A DNA stretch of 34,552 nt, taken from the NCBI GenBank assembly GCA_020052095.1, contig JAGVPT010000073.1, positions 1 to 34,552 on the forward strand, read 5' to 3'. The stretch comes from Bacteroidota bacterium (GTDB lineage: Bacteria; Bacteroidota; Ignavibacteria; UBA10030; UBA8401). The number at the start of each line of letters is the position of its first letter. Position 1 is the stretch's first letter. A program made the translations under genes and the position numbers. The notes beneath the pieces are model-generated. The model was not told where the DNA came from and ran no database searches. It was given only the letters and a program-made list of their open reading frames with translations. Shown here piece after piece: positions 6,395 to 16,038 of the stretch.

Positions 6395-8863
6395 ATGCTC
6401 TCGATCAATAAAATATTGCCCCGTCTTTCTATCCGCAGCAAGCTTATTATCGCTTTTACAGGATTGTCAGTGTTGCCGGTGATTCTTGTTGGTTTGCACG
6501 GGATCTTTTCAAATGTCAAACTAATGGAGAACACCGCGCTTGAGAACCTTACACACGATGTTCAGACCATTCGTGAGAACACCGCGAACTTTCTTGGAAA
6601 CATTGAGAGCGATCTCCGGGTTATCCGCCACTCTTCATCCCTGAAAGAACTGCTACCAAGCCTAGAGCAGTCTCCTCACGGATGGAACGATCCGCTTCTT
6701 CAACACCTCTCTGCCGACCTTCAGGCGTTTGCTAAAACGAAAGGTTCCTACTATCAACTCCGTCTCGTTAACAATGAAGGAGATGAACTGCTCCGAATTG
6801 AGGCTGATGATTCCTCTAGTTACAGAATTGCCAATAAGACAGAATTGCGGCGCACACGGGAATCCTTCTATTTTCTTTTGATTCAAAATCTCTCCAAAGA
6901 CCAAATTGCATTTGTTCCGGGGGAGCTTGTTGATCGCGAAAACCGCCGAGTTCCAGTCATTAGCTTCGCAATGCCGCTTGAAGGTGCGCGCGGGCGTGTC
7001 GGTATCCTTATTGCAAACGTCTTTGCGCGCAATCTCTTCCGCGTTATCGAATCCAAACGGCACCTCTCAGTGGAGGGAAAGATAGCTCTTGTCAGTGGCG
7101 ATGGATATTATCTCTATCACTCTGAGAAGAAGAAAGATTGGAATAAGCTACTCGCATCTCGTCTAGAAGATAACCTGCAGCATGATTATCCTCCATCGCT
7201 TGTCAAACTATTTTTGTCGGGCAGAGAAGGGAATGCAAGTGAAGGCATCGATGAAATTGTATCCTATGCACCTCTCTTCTCCGCAGAATCACCGTCTCCG
7301 GCAGGCGGCTCTGGCACGAATTTCGCCCTTTCATACTTTGTGATTGAGAGCGTGCCCAAGAATGTAATCCTGGCACCTGTGCGCTCATTCGCGTGGATGT
7401 TCGCCGGTTTCTTAGCGATATTCCTCACGGCGGCCGTCGGCCTGGGGCTGCTGGCAACTCGTCAGTTTACAAAACCAATCGCTGAGTTGCGGCGCGGCGC
7501 TGAAGTGATCTCACGAGGCGCGTACAGTCATCGTATCCACGTTGAAACGCATGATGAGATCGAAGACCTTGCCGAACAGTTCAATGCGATGGCTGCGTCA
7601 TTAGAGTCGCACGAGCGTGAGATTCAGTCACATAGGACTCGACTGGAGGAGATGGTCAAACAGCGAACAATCGAACTATCGGAAGAGAAGACGAAATTGC
7701 AGGCAATTCTGGATCATATTCCTAGCGCCGTTGTCTTGATAGGTAAGGACTTTAAGATCCAGAGTGCAAGCGCCGCGCTTTCCGGAATCACCGAGCAACC
7801 GCTTGAAAATGTCAAAGGAATGGACTGCTCGGAGCTCTTTAACAAAAATGGGTACATTTGGGAATGCGTATGCAGACGCGCCATGAGGTCAAAGAAGGTT
7901 GAATGCGATGTCGAACAAATCACCGATGGCCACGGAGAGGAACGATTTATAGAGCATGTCGCCATCCCTATGAGCGACAACGGCGAAGTCGAGTCAGTAT
8001 TAGAGATTATCACAGACGTTACGAAAAAAAAGCGCATCGAGCAGCAACTTCTTCGGACGGAGAAACTCGCCGCCGCAGGGGAGATCTCGGCAATTATCGC
8101 ACATGAATTCCGCAACGCCCTGACGTCCATCAAAATGATCTTGCAACTGAGACACGAATCGAAGCGGCTCAGTCGTCCTGAGAAACAATCGCTTGCTGTT
8201 GCGCTCGATTCCATCAGTCATATGGAGCAGATCGTGAATGAGTTGTTGGATTTTGCTCGGCCGAAGCCAATGGAATTCCGGGCGCTCTCGTTGAACAAGA
8301 TCGTTAACGACAGTCTTGCACTCGCCCTCTTACACATTGATAAACGGTCGATCGACGTCAGGAAAACTTTTGATCCGGAGCTTCCCGAAATGATGCTCGA
8401 CGAATCTCATCTCAAAGAGGCTCTCATCAACACGTTTCTAAACGCAGCTCAAGCTATTGATACCGATGGTGTATCCACAATCGATCAGGCAGCTCTTTCC
8501 ACATCGTCTGGAATAATATCTGTTGAGACGAAGAGGGTTCAACTGGGCAAAACACTTCGAGATTTTGCGTTTTCACAAGAGGCAATGTCGGATCGATCAG
8601 ATCCGAGAGGACACGAAGTTGTGCTCAAAAGGGGTAGTGAATGTGGCCTCATCAGAATTAAGGATACCGGATGCGGCATCGATCCGTCACAGCTGCTGCG
8701 TATCTTCGACCCCTTTTTCACGACGAAACCGAATGGTACGGGTCTCGGCTTACCGATGCTGAAGCGCACGATCAACGCCCATGGCGGAGTTGTTACAGTA
8801 ACAAGCAAAAAAAACCAAGGGACATCCTTTAACATCTATTTGCCATTGGATCATGCGACGTGA
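6395..8863 (+). CDS. Membrane sensor histidine kinase (periplasmic sensor-HAMP-PAS-HisKA-HATPase)
   Basis: N-terminal TM, second TM, HAMP-like FTKPIAELRRGAEVISRGAY, PAS, H-box IIAHEFRNALTSIKMIL, DTGCGIDPSQLLRIFDPFFTTKPNGTGLGL. Confidence 0.92.
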   Translation: MLSINKILPRLSIRSKLIIAFTGLSVLPVILVGLHGIFSNVKLMENTALENLTHDVQTIRENTANFLGNIESDLRVIRHSSSLKELLPSLEQSPHGWNDPLLQHLSADLQAFAKTKGSYYQLRLVNNEGDELLRIEADDSSSYRIANKTELRRTRESFYFLLIQNLSKDQIAFVPGELVDRENRRVPVISFAMPLEGARGRVGILIANVFARNLFRVIESKRHLSVEGKIALVSGDGYYLYHSEKKKDWNKLLASRLEDNLQHDYPPSLVKLFLSGREGNASEGIDEIVSYAPLFSAESPSPAGGSGTNFALSYFVIESVPKNVILAPVRSFAWMFAGFLAIFLTAAVGLGLLATRQFTKPIAELRRGAEVISRGAYSHRIHVETHDEIEDLAEQFNAMAASLESHEREIQSHRTRLEEMVKQRTIELSEEKTKLQAILDHIPSAVVLIGKDFKIQSASAALSGITEQPLENVKGMDCSELFNKNGYIWECVCRRAMRSKKVECDVEQITDGHGEERFIEHVAIPMSDNGEVESVLEIITDVTKKKRIEQQLLRTEKLAAAGEISAIIAHEFRNALTSIKMILQLRHESKRLSRPEKQSLAVALDSISHMEQIVNELLDFARPKPMEFRALSLNKIVNDSLALALLHIDKRSIDVRKTFDPELPEMMLDESHLKEALINTFLNAAQAIDTDGVSTIDQAALSTSSGIISVETKRVQLGKTLRDFAFSQEAMSDRSDPRGHEVVLKRGSECGLIRIKDTGCGIDPSQLLRIFDPFFTTKPNGTGLGLPMLKRTINAHGGVVTVTSKKNQGTSFNIYLPLDHAT

Positions 8864-10268
8864 GATAAAAAAAGCCCCACGAGTGTTGGTTGTCGACGAC
8901 GATGAGAAGATCTTGTTTGCGTTTAAGGAAGTTCTCAAGAAGGATGGATACGCCTATCTCACGGCTTGGAATGGTGAGGAGGCCGTAGAACAATTGCATC
9001 GCGGCCGACCCGACATCATCTTCATGGATATTACGATGCCGAAGCTGGATGGCCTGGAGGCGCTAAAGAGGATCAGGGAGGTAAACCAGAGGATCCCCGT
9101 GATCGTTATTACTGGATATGGCACAATGCAAACCGCCATCGAGGCAATGAAGCTCGGGGCGTTTGAGTATCTCACCAAACCGCTGGACGTGGAGAAAATC
9201 CGTGCGGTTGCGAAAAAGGCCCTTGCGAGCACCATAGGCCGGCCCTTACCGTCAGGCGATGACCAATGGATCAAGGTAGACAGTGGGGATCGATATCAAC
9301 TTGTCGGCAAGAATGTTCAGATAGAGGAAATCTACAAATTGATCGGATCGATCTCTGCAACTCCCGCACACACTTCCGTATTGATCGTTGGAGAGAGTGG
9401 AACAGGAAAGGAACTCGTCGCCAGAGCAATTCACAACAATGCGTCCAATGCCAAGGAGCCGTTCATCGGTATTAACTGCACCGTTCTTCCTGATACATTG
9501 TTGGAATCCGAATTGTTTGGGTATGAAAAGGGTGCTTTTACAGGTGCGGTCGAGCGGAAGCTGGGGAAGTTTGAAGTTGCGGGCAAAGGAACTATATTCC
9601 TCGATGAGATTGGAAACTTGTCGCCTCAGCTTCAACAGAAACTTCTGCGTGTCCTGCAAGAACGGGAGTTCGAGCGATTGGGTGGTAACGGCCCTATTCA
9701 TGTTGATGCGCGCTTCATTACCGCAACGAATCGAGACATTGAGAAGGATGTGAAAAAAGGAATTTTCAGGGAAGATCTCTTCTACCGCTTAAACGTTGTC
9801 ATGATACATGTTCCGCCTCTCCGAGAACGAAAAGACGATATCCCAATTCTGGCAAATCACTTTTTGTCGAAGTACAACAATCAATTCAAAAAAGCTGTTA
9901 AAGGTTTTTCGGACGACGCAATGGTGTTGCTCAAATCATACTCATATCCCGGCAACGTTCGCGAACTTGAGAACCTCATTGAGCGAGCACTCATGCTTAC
10001 GATGGGAGGAGTGATTCTGCCAGACACATTGCAGAATGTTTTGACCGCGCCCCTTCCTGGAATGCGGGACATCTCTATTATCAGCCCGGTCTTTAGTAAA
10101 TCGCGTGAACACGTGTTGAAAATATTTGAGAAGCAATTTCTCACTAACCAGCTCACCACGTATCGCGGGAATGTCACGGCAGCAGCGCGGGCATCTAAAA
10201 TGACTCGTCAAAATTTTCAGCGGCTCATGAATAAACACAAAATCCTCGCTGAACAATTCCGAATTTAG
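8853..10268 (+). CDS. NtrC-family sigma54-dependent response regulator (REC-AAA+-HTH)
   Basis: VLVVDDDEKIL REC, GESGTGKELVARAIH Walker A, ESELFGYEKGAFTGA loop, GNVRELENLIERA, Fis-type HTH; overlaps the HK stop. Confidence 0.95.
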   Translation: MRREIKKAPRVLVVDDDEKILFAFKEVLKKDGYAYLTAWNGEEAVEQLHRGRPDIIFMDITMPKLDGLEALKRIREVNQRIPVIVITGYGTMQTAIEAMKLGAFEYLTKPLDVEKIRAVAKKALASTIGRPLPSGDDQWIKVDSGDRYQLVGKNVQIEEIYKLIGSISATPAHTSVLIVGESGTGKELVARAIHNNASNAKEPFIGINCTVLPDTLLESELFGYEKGAFTGAVERKLGKFEVAGKGTIFLDEIGNLSPQLQQKLLRVLQEREFERLGGNGPIHVDARFITATNRDIEKDVKKGIFREDLFYRLNVVMIHVPPLRERKDDIPILANHFLSKYNNQFKKAVKGFSDDAMVLLKSYSYPGNVRELENLIERALMLTMGGVILPDTLQNVLTAPLPGMRDISIISPVFSKSREHVLKIFEKQFLTNQLTTYRGNVTAAARASKMTRQNFQRLMNKHKILAEQFRI

Positions 10269-10439
10269 CCACCCTCCTTTTTCATCGCATATCCCCACAT
10301 TCGTTCTGCATTCCACCGTCAAGCCGAGCTTGTCGTAGTGCCAAGTTTTTGTTGTCACCTTCCTTTTTCTCTGTCCGTCAGTGTGCTGAAATCTCCTTTA
10401 AAATAGCCAGTCTTGTCAAAATAGCGGGAGTCTCAGATC

Positions 10440-10455
10440 CGGCACACTGCTTGAT
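10440..10455 (+). promoter_or_regulatory. Candidate sigma54 -24/-12 element CGGCACACTGCTTGAT
   Basis: Close to TGGCAC-N5-TTGC consensus with GG...TTG spacing; upstream of receiver gene 10491. Confidence 0.45.
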
Positions 10456-10490
10456 AAGAGATAGATGTGAGATGAGGAAAAGGGTCAGCC

Positions 10491-10868
10491 ATGTCGTATG
10501 CAAAGACTGTCTTAGTTGTTGATGATGATCCAAACATCCTTTCGGCTTTTGAAGAGTTCTTTCGGAAGGAAGAATGTTCCGTGATTACATCGTCGAGCAC
10601 AGAAGGAGCTATGGAACTGCTGAAACAACACTCTGTCGATCTCATTATCACTGACATCAGATTGAAAGGACTGTCGGGTGTGACGTTTCTCTTGGAAGTG
10701 AAAAGAGTTCGGCGCGTTCTTCCTATAATCGTGATGACAGGCTATCCCGAAGTCATCAGCGAAAGCGAGGTGAAACAATATGGCGCGGACTACTTCTTCC
10801 AGAAGCCGTTGAACCTGGAAAAATTCCGCGATGCGGTAAGAAAGTGTCTTTATCGAAACGTTCGTTAA
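10491..10868 (+). CDS. Stand-alone receiver-domain response regulator
   Basis: VLVVDDDPNIL, LIITDIRLKG, IIVMTGY, FFQKPL: all canonical REC residues. Confidence 0.92.
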   Translation: MSYAKTVLVVDDDPNILSAFEEFFRKEECSVITSSSTEGAMELLKQHSVDLIITDIRLKGLSGVTFLLEVKRVRRVLPIIVMTGYPEVISESEVKQYGADYFFQKPLNLEKFRDAVRKCLYRNVR

Positions 10869-10905
10869 CCAAATTTCACATTCACACTAATCTAGAGAGG
10901 TAGTT

Positions 10906-12159
10906 ATGAAGAGAATTGTCTTTGGTTTCGTCGCAGCCGCGTTCCTCCTGCTTCTTGTTTCCGAGACGAGTCATGCGATCCCGGCATTTTCGCGGAAGTA
11001 TAAGACGAGCTGCAGCACCTGCCACTATGCGTTTCCGATGCTGAATGCGTTTGGAGAAGCATTTAAGAACAACGGCTACCGATATCCTGAAGGTAGAGAT
11101 CCCGAAATGACAAAAGAAGAACCTGTAAGCTTGGGGTCTGAAGCCTACAAAAAAGTATGGCCCAATGCTGTCTGGCCCAGCGATATTCCCGGCAGTTCCA
11201 CAATTTCGGTACATGCAGTGGGCCGCATCAATTATGGCGCATTGAACCCTGTCAAGTGGGAATTCGAAATTCCACATGAACTTGAGGTATTATACGGTGG
11301 AACGATCGGGGAGGATTTCTCATTCTTTGGCGAGATGGAGCTTGAGAATGAAGTCAATGAAACAGTTATTGCCTTTCCATTTGCACTGCAGTTCGATCCT
11401 GATCCTGTATTGCACGTAAGAGCGGGAATGGTCCATGCTGATCCCACTCCGACACATCTTCGTCTTACCCGGAATCATTACAATATTGCGAGTTTGCGAA
11501 GCCGGAACGGATGGCGATTCCGCGATGAACAGATAGGTCTGGAATTGTGGGGAGCCGGTAATGGTGCCGGCAGCCGCGGCGGCTTCACATATCGCTTGGG
11601 TGTAGTTAACGGACAAGGGATAAGCGATGTGAATCCCCAAAAGGACGTTTATGGAAAAGCAACATACAAAATCGGAGGGTTGGGTGAGATTGGAGGAGCG
11701 GAAGCAGAAGGGAGTGAGGTTTCGGAATTCTACATAGATAACTCAGTAACCCTCGGTGGATTTTTCTATAAAGGCACTGCATCCAAGAGTGGTGCAAAGG
11801 ATGAAGACTTCACGATCTTTGGCGGTGATGTGGATTTTTGGTACAATCGTATGATTCTGAACTGCGCACTAATGCTGATGAACTCTGATATTCCTAATAC
11901 CACTTCGCGCAAATCAATGGCATATTATGCCCAGGGTAACTATGTCCTTTATCCATGGTTGATTGGTCTCGTACGGTATGAGTGGGAGGACAAAGATACA
12001 GAAGAAGATGCTGTCAGCAAGCCCGTTAATGCTGTTATCCCCGGGATCACAGTTGTGGCTCGCGCAAATGTGAAATTTATTCTTGAGTTCAAAAAGTATT
12101 TGGACAAAGCAAACGAGAAGAATGATACGTTCGTGCTCCAAATGAATTTTGGTATTTAA
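10906..12159 (+). CDS. Fused monoheme c-type cytochrome / outer-membrane beta-barrel (Cyc2-like architecture)
   Basis: Signal peptide, IPAFSRKYKTSCSTCHYAFPMLNAFGEAFKNNGYR, then ~340 aa alternating beta-barrel-like sequence. Confidence 0.65.
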   Translation: MKRIVFGFVAAAFLLLLVSETSHAIPAFSRKYKTSCSTCHYAFPMLNAFGEAFKNNGYRYPEGRDPEMTKEEPVSLGSEAYKKVWPNAVWPSDIPGSSTISVHAVGRINYGALNPVKWEFEIPHELEVLYGGTIGEDFSFFGEMELENEVNETVIAFPFALQFDPDPVLHVRAGMVHADPTPTHLRLTRNHYNIASLRSRNGWRFRDEQIGLELWGAGNGAGSRGGFTYRLGVVNGQGISDVNPQKDVYGKATYKIGGLGEIGGAEAEGSEVSEFYIDNSVTLGGFFYKGTASKSGAKDEDFTIFGGDVDFWYNRMILNCALMLMNSDIPNTTSRKSMAYYAQGNYVLYPWLIGLVRYEWEDKDTEEDAVSKPVNAVIPGITVVARANVKFILEFKKYLDKANEKNDTFVLQMNFGI

Positions 12160-12191
12160 GACATGTGCTAACTATTGATGACAAATATGCT

Positions 12192-12229
12192 ACCAAGGAA
12201 ACCGCCCTCTACCGCGCGGTTTCCTTGGT
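12192..12229. repeat. 14-bp perfect stem hairpin ACCAAGGAAACCGC-N10-GCGGTTTCCTTGGT
   Basis: Intergenic, between porin-cytochrome and cupredoxin genes; no U-tract follows. Confidence 0.9.
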
Positions 12230-12274
12230 GTACTAAAAAAAGAAGTACAAACTCTATTTTGTAAGGAAAATTCA

Positions 12275-12865
12275 ATGAAAAATCTCGCTTTTATAACTGT
12301 TATCCTGATGTTTACAATCAATGTATCTTTCACCGGCGACATTAAAGGCAAAGTCAAAGCCAAAGGGGTAAAGCACAGCGGAAATGCTGTTATCTATATT
12401 GATGAGATTCCCGAAAAAAAATTCGACCCACCCAAAAATCACTTGACGATGGATCAGAAGAATCTTGTGTTCATCCCCCATGTGTTGCCCATTATTGTGG
12501 GAACGACGGTGGATTTTATGAACAGCGACGATGTTCTGCACAACGTCTTCTCTCCGGATGGTTGTGCGGAGAAGTTCAACCTCGGTACTTGGCCCAAAGG
12601 ACAATCGCGATCGTACAAGTTCAAGAATCAAGGATGCACACCGGTTCTGCTCTGCAATGTGCATCCAGAGATGGAAGCATACGTTGTGACACTTCAGAAT
12701 CCTTACTTCGCCGTGAGCGAGAAGGATGGAAGCTACACGATCAAGAATGTCCCGGCAGGAAAGTATACCCTCAAAATATGGCATGAAAAACTTAAGGGTG
12801 CTGCACAGGAAATCACTGTAATTGAATCTGGTGACGTGAATACAAATTTTGAGATCAAAAAGTAA
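12275..12865 (+). CDS. Secreted cupredoxin (plastocyanin-like) with C-terminal carboxypeptidase-regulatory-like segment
   Basis: Signal peptide; DDVLHNVFSPDGC...LLCNVHPEMEAYVV Cu-ligand pattern; DGSYTIKNVPAGKYTLKIWHE. Confidence 0.8.
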   Translation: MKNLAFITVILMFTINVSFTGDIKGKVKAKGVKHSGNAVIYIDEIPEKKFDPPKNHLTMDQKNLVFIPHVLPIIVGTTVDFMNSDDVLHNVFSPDGCAEKFNLGTWPKGQSRSYKFKNQGCTPVLLCNVHPEMEAYVVTLQNPYFAVSEKDGSYTIKNVPAGKYTLKIWHEKLKGAAQEITVIESGDVNTNFEIKK

Positions 12866-13097
12866 TTTTTCCGAAGCCCGGCCGAAAACATACACTTTTC
12901 CCGCCAAGACACGCCTGCCCGCCGAAACGCACTCTGACGTGCAGGCACGAGGAAAAACGTTCCCATTCTTTTACTCTTGTCACGCTTTATGTCCTTGTGT
13001 CTTATGCCGACACGAAGTGTTCCTTCGGAAAGGCATCACTTCGTGAGTGGCGATGCTTTTCAGCCGGACTTCCAGAGAGCTGTCCGGTGATGACGAC

Positions 13098-13670
13098 ATG
13101 AATGTGAAAGGATACCGCAGCGCCTTTGGTCGAAGACTCGACTCGTTGAGCGCCAAACTTTTTATCCCAAAGGGATTAATTTTTCTGACCGGAGTGATTA
13201 TACTCCTCTTGATCGTGATTGTATTGAGCAAAGGTGAGAGACAACCTATTGAATTCAATCATCAGATACATATCCAGAATAACGTCGGATGCATCACTTG
13301 TCATCAGTATTATGCTAGTTACACAACCGCCGGGATACCAGGAGTTGAAACGTGCACCAAGTGCCACGAAGATGTCATCTACTTGACTCCCGACAAGGAG
13401 AAGATTCAGAAGTATTATAAAAGTGGTGAAGAGATTCCGTGGAAACTAATGTCCTCCGTTCCGGCTCACGTTTATTTCTCCCACAGTCGCCACATCACGT
13501 TCGGAAAGGTCGACTGTGTGGAGTGCCACGGCGACGTGGCGAGCTGGACAAGACCGCCGCCCGGACCGGAAACAAATCTCGACATGAACACATGCATCCA
13601 ATGCCACCAAAAGATGCAAGAAAGAACTAAGCTTGCCGAGCCATACAACTGCAATCGATGCCATAGATAG
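13098..13670 (+). CDS. Membrane-anchored pentaheme cytochrome c (ActA/QrcA-like position)
   Basis: N-terminal TM; CITCH, CTKCH, CVECH, CIQCH, CNRCH. Confidence 0.85.
   Translation: MNVKGYRSAFGRRLDSLSAKLFIPKGLIFLTGVIILLLIVIVLSKGERQPIEFNHQIHIQNNVGCITCHQYYASYTTAGIPGVETCTKCHEDVIYLTPDKEKIQKYYKSGEEIPWKLMSSVPAHVYFSHSRHITFGKVDCVECHGDVASWTRPPPGPETNLDMNTCIQCHQKMQERTKLAEPYNCNRCHR
13128..13152. repeat. 25-bp dispersed repeat copy 2, within the 5' coding region of the pentaheme cytochrome
   Basis: GGTCGAAGACTCGACTCGTTGAGCG identical to 301-325. Confidence 0.95.
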
Positions 13671-13694
13671 CAAAAACCGCACCTGGGCGTCAAG

Positions 13695-16037
13695 ATGATC
13701 AAACGAAGAGAATTCTTGAAATATGTCGGATTGGGAGGTGCGGGCGTCCTAGGTTCTGGATGGCTGCTGGAAAAAGTTCTTTCCGATTCGGACGTTCAGT
13801 CTCTCAATGCCGTTTCTTTGACTAAGCCGGCCGTGGAAAGTTGGGTCACTTCGATTTGTCAGCAGTGTCCCGGCGGATGCGGCATAAAAGTTCGTTTGGT
13901 CGACAGACGACCTGTGAAAATAGATGGCAGCCCTCTCTATCCGATCAATCGTGGAACACTCTGTCCCGCCGGTCATTCGGGTTTGCAGGTACTTTACAAT
14001 CCTGACCGTCTTACGTCTCCCTTGAGGCGAGTTGGAACTCGTGGGGAAAACAAGTGGGAACCAATTTCATGGGATGAAGCGCTCCTGCTTGTTCAAAAGA
14101 AACTAAGTGAACTTAGAGAAAAGCACTTGTCGCACGAGCTCGTCTTTATGGATGGCGATTCACGAGGGCTGATGTCCACTCTCATCAGAAGATTTATGGA
14201 GGCGTATGGATCTCCAAATCATCTTCGGACGAACCTCAACGCTCATTCTGCCGTTTCCCTCATGCAAGGGGGGTCGGGGGAGATTGCCTACGATCTATCG
14301 AACGCCAATTACGTGCTGAGTTTTGGTTTCGATTTCTTGGAAGCCGAAGGTTCGCCTATATGGCTTGCGAGAATGTACGGTCAGCTTAGACAACGTGCGA
14401 ATCGAACGAGGGCGAGAATCGTTCAAGTCGACACACGATATTCAATCACAGCAGCGAAAGCGGATAAGTGGGTTCCAGTCAATCCCGGAACCGAAGGTGC
14501 ATTTGCATTGGGCATCGCCTACGTGATCGTGCAAGAAGAACTCTACGACAAAGAATTTATCGCGAAGAACACTTTTGGATTCAACGACTGGACGGATACC
14601 AAAGGAGTGAAGCATGCCGGCTTCACAACGCTCGTAATGCGAGAGTATTACCCGGAAGCTGTCTCAAGGATCACTGGCGTTCCCATCGAAGATATTATCC
14701 GTGTAGCTCGCGGGTTTGGTCAAGAACGACCTTCCATTGCATTGAGCGGCAAGGGAGCGACCTCATACTCAAACGGGTTCTGGAACGAGGCAGCGATTCA
14801 CGCGCTCAATGCGCTCGTAGGGAATGTTGGCAAACCCGGCGGAGTTGTTCCCCAGCCTGAACCACCGTTCACTCCTCAAGCCGATATTATCCACGACGAG
14901 ATCTCGAAGAAAGGATTATCCCGGCGGAAAATCTCCGAGGCGGGATTGTACACGAATGAGTTTCCAGCCCAGGTTCTGTTCCTCTATCACATAAATCCCG
15001 TCTTCGAATTTTCGAACACCAAGAAAATTATCGACGTCATACAAAAAATTCCCTTCATCGTCAGTTTCTCATCCTTCGTGGATGAAACCTCGGAATATGC
15101 CGACGTTATTTTACCCGATCATACGTACCTCGAGAAATGGCAGGACGACACCGAAGTTCCTGGAATCGGTTTCCCGCACGTTGGAATTCGAAAACCGGTT
15201 GTCGATCCGCTCCATAACACGCGGCATACCGGCGACGTGTTGATTCGACTTGCTCATGCTCTTGGTGGGACAGTAAGTACATCGTTTGGACATTCAGATT
15301 TTCTGTCTCTCATGAAACACTCTTTTAGAAAGATGTACGAATCGGGTAGTGGTTCGGTGGTTTCGGAAGAGTTTGAAGAATCGATGATGATCTATTTAGA
15401 GAAGCGTGGGTGGAAAGTAGAACGCGCAGCGTCATTTGATGAATTTTGGGGACAGCTTGTGGAGAAAGGCGGTTGGGTCGCCGCTCCTCGCTATCCGACA
15501 TCGCTGCCGGATATGTTCCAAACCTCTTCAGGAAAATTTGAATTTTATCTTCATTCATTGAAAGAAAAGTCTCAAAACAAAGACGACCAGCTTTTGTTGC
15601 CGCATTATGAACCTCCGGAATTCATCGGCTTCGAAAATGATTACCCCCTCTATTTTAAAATTTATGATACAAACACACTGTTTGGAGGAACGGGCGCAAA
15701 TCAGGAAATGCTTCTCGAAATGGTGGGACACAGGTTTTATCAGCGGTGGGACAGTTGGGTGGAGATCAACCCTGAGACAGCGGCCGATCTTGGAATCAAT
15801 CATGATGAGCTCGTGTCGATTGAATCCAGTAGTGGGAGAATTGAGGCAAGAGCCAAGCTCTTCCCGGGTGCGATGCCCGATGTGATCAGCATGCCAGTCG
15901 GATTAGGTCACACATCGTACGGCAGATTCGCCAAGAACCGCGGGGTAAATCCCAATGAAATCATCGCTGAGAAGTTTGATTCCGTGAGCAAGACGGCAGT
16001 AAAGTTTTCGACACGGGTAAGAGTACACAAGGTGTGA
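13695..16037 (+). CDS. Molybdopterin oxidoreductase-family (DMSO reductase superfamily) catalytic-type subunit with Tat-like signal; ActB/QrcB-like
   Basis: MIKRREFLKYVGLGG Tat motif; CQQCPGGC...LCPAGHSG Fe-S motif; full-length Mo-bisMGD fold sequence. Confidence 0.85.
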   Translation: MIKRREFLKYVGLGGAGVLGSGWLLEKVLSDSDVQSLNAVSLTKPAVESWVTSICQQCPGGCGIKVRLVDRRPVKIDGSPLYPINRGTLCPAGHSGLQVLYNPDRLTSPLRRVGTRGENKWEPISWDEALLLVQKKLSELREKHLSHELVFMDGDSRGLMSTLIRRFMEAYGSPNHLRTNLNAHSAVSLMQGGSGEIAYDLSNANYVLSFGFDFLEAEGSPIWLARMYGQLRQRANRTRARIVQVDTRYSITAAKADKWVPVNPGTEGAFALGIAYVIVQEELYDKEFIAKNTFGFNDWTDTKGVKHAGFTTLVMREYYPEAVSRITGVPIEDIIRVARGFGQERPSIALSGKGATSYSNGFWNEAAIHALNALVGNVGKPGGVVPQPEPPFTPQADIIHDEISKKGLSRRKISEAGLYTNEFPAQVLFLYHINPVFEFSNTKKIIDVIQKIPFIVSFSSFVDETSEYADVILPDHTYLEKWQDDTEVPGIGFPHVGIRKPVVDPLHNTRHTGDVLIRLAHALGGTVSTSFGHSDFLSLMKHSFRKMYESGSGSVVSEEFEESMMIYLEKRGWKVERAASFDEFWGQLVEKGGWVAAPRYPTSLPDMFQTSSGKFEFYLHSLKEKSQNKDDQLLLPHYEPPEFIGFENDYPLYFKIYDTNTLFGGTGANQEMLLEMVGHRFYQRWDSWVEINPETAADLGINHDELVSIESSSGRIEARAKLFPGAMPDVISMPVGLGHTSYGRFAKNRGVNPNEIIAEKFDSVSKTAVKFSTRVRVHKV

Positions 16038-16038
16038 T

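Noticed and set aside
7714-8214. Antisense ORF 166 aa opposite the histidine kinase (and many similar antisense ORFs listed in the track)
   Set aside because: The sense strand has clear conserved domains; the antisense frames lack motifs and RBS
12192-12240. Intrinsic terminator between porin-cytochrome and cupredoxin
   Set aside because: Strong stem but followed by GTACTAAAAAAA, not a T-tract, and no T-tract on the opposite strand
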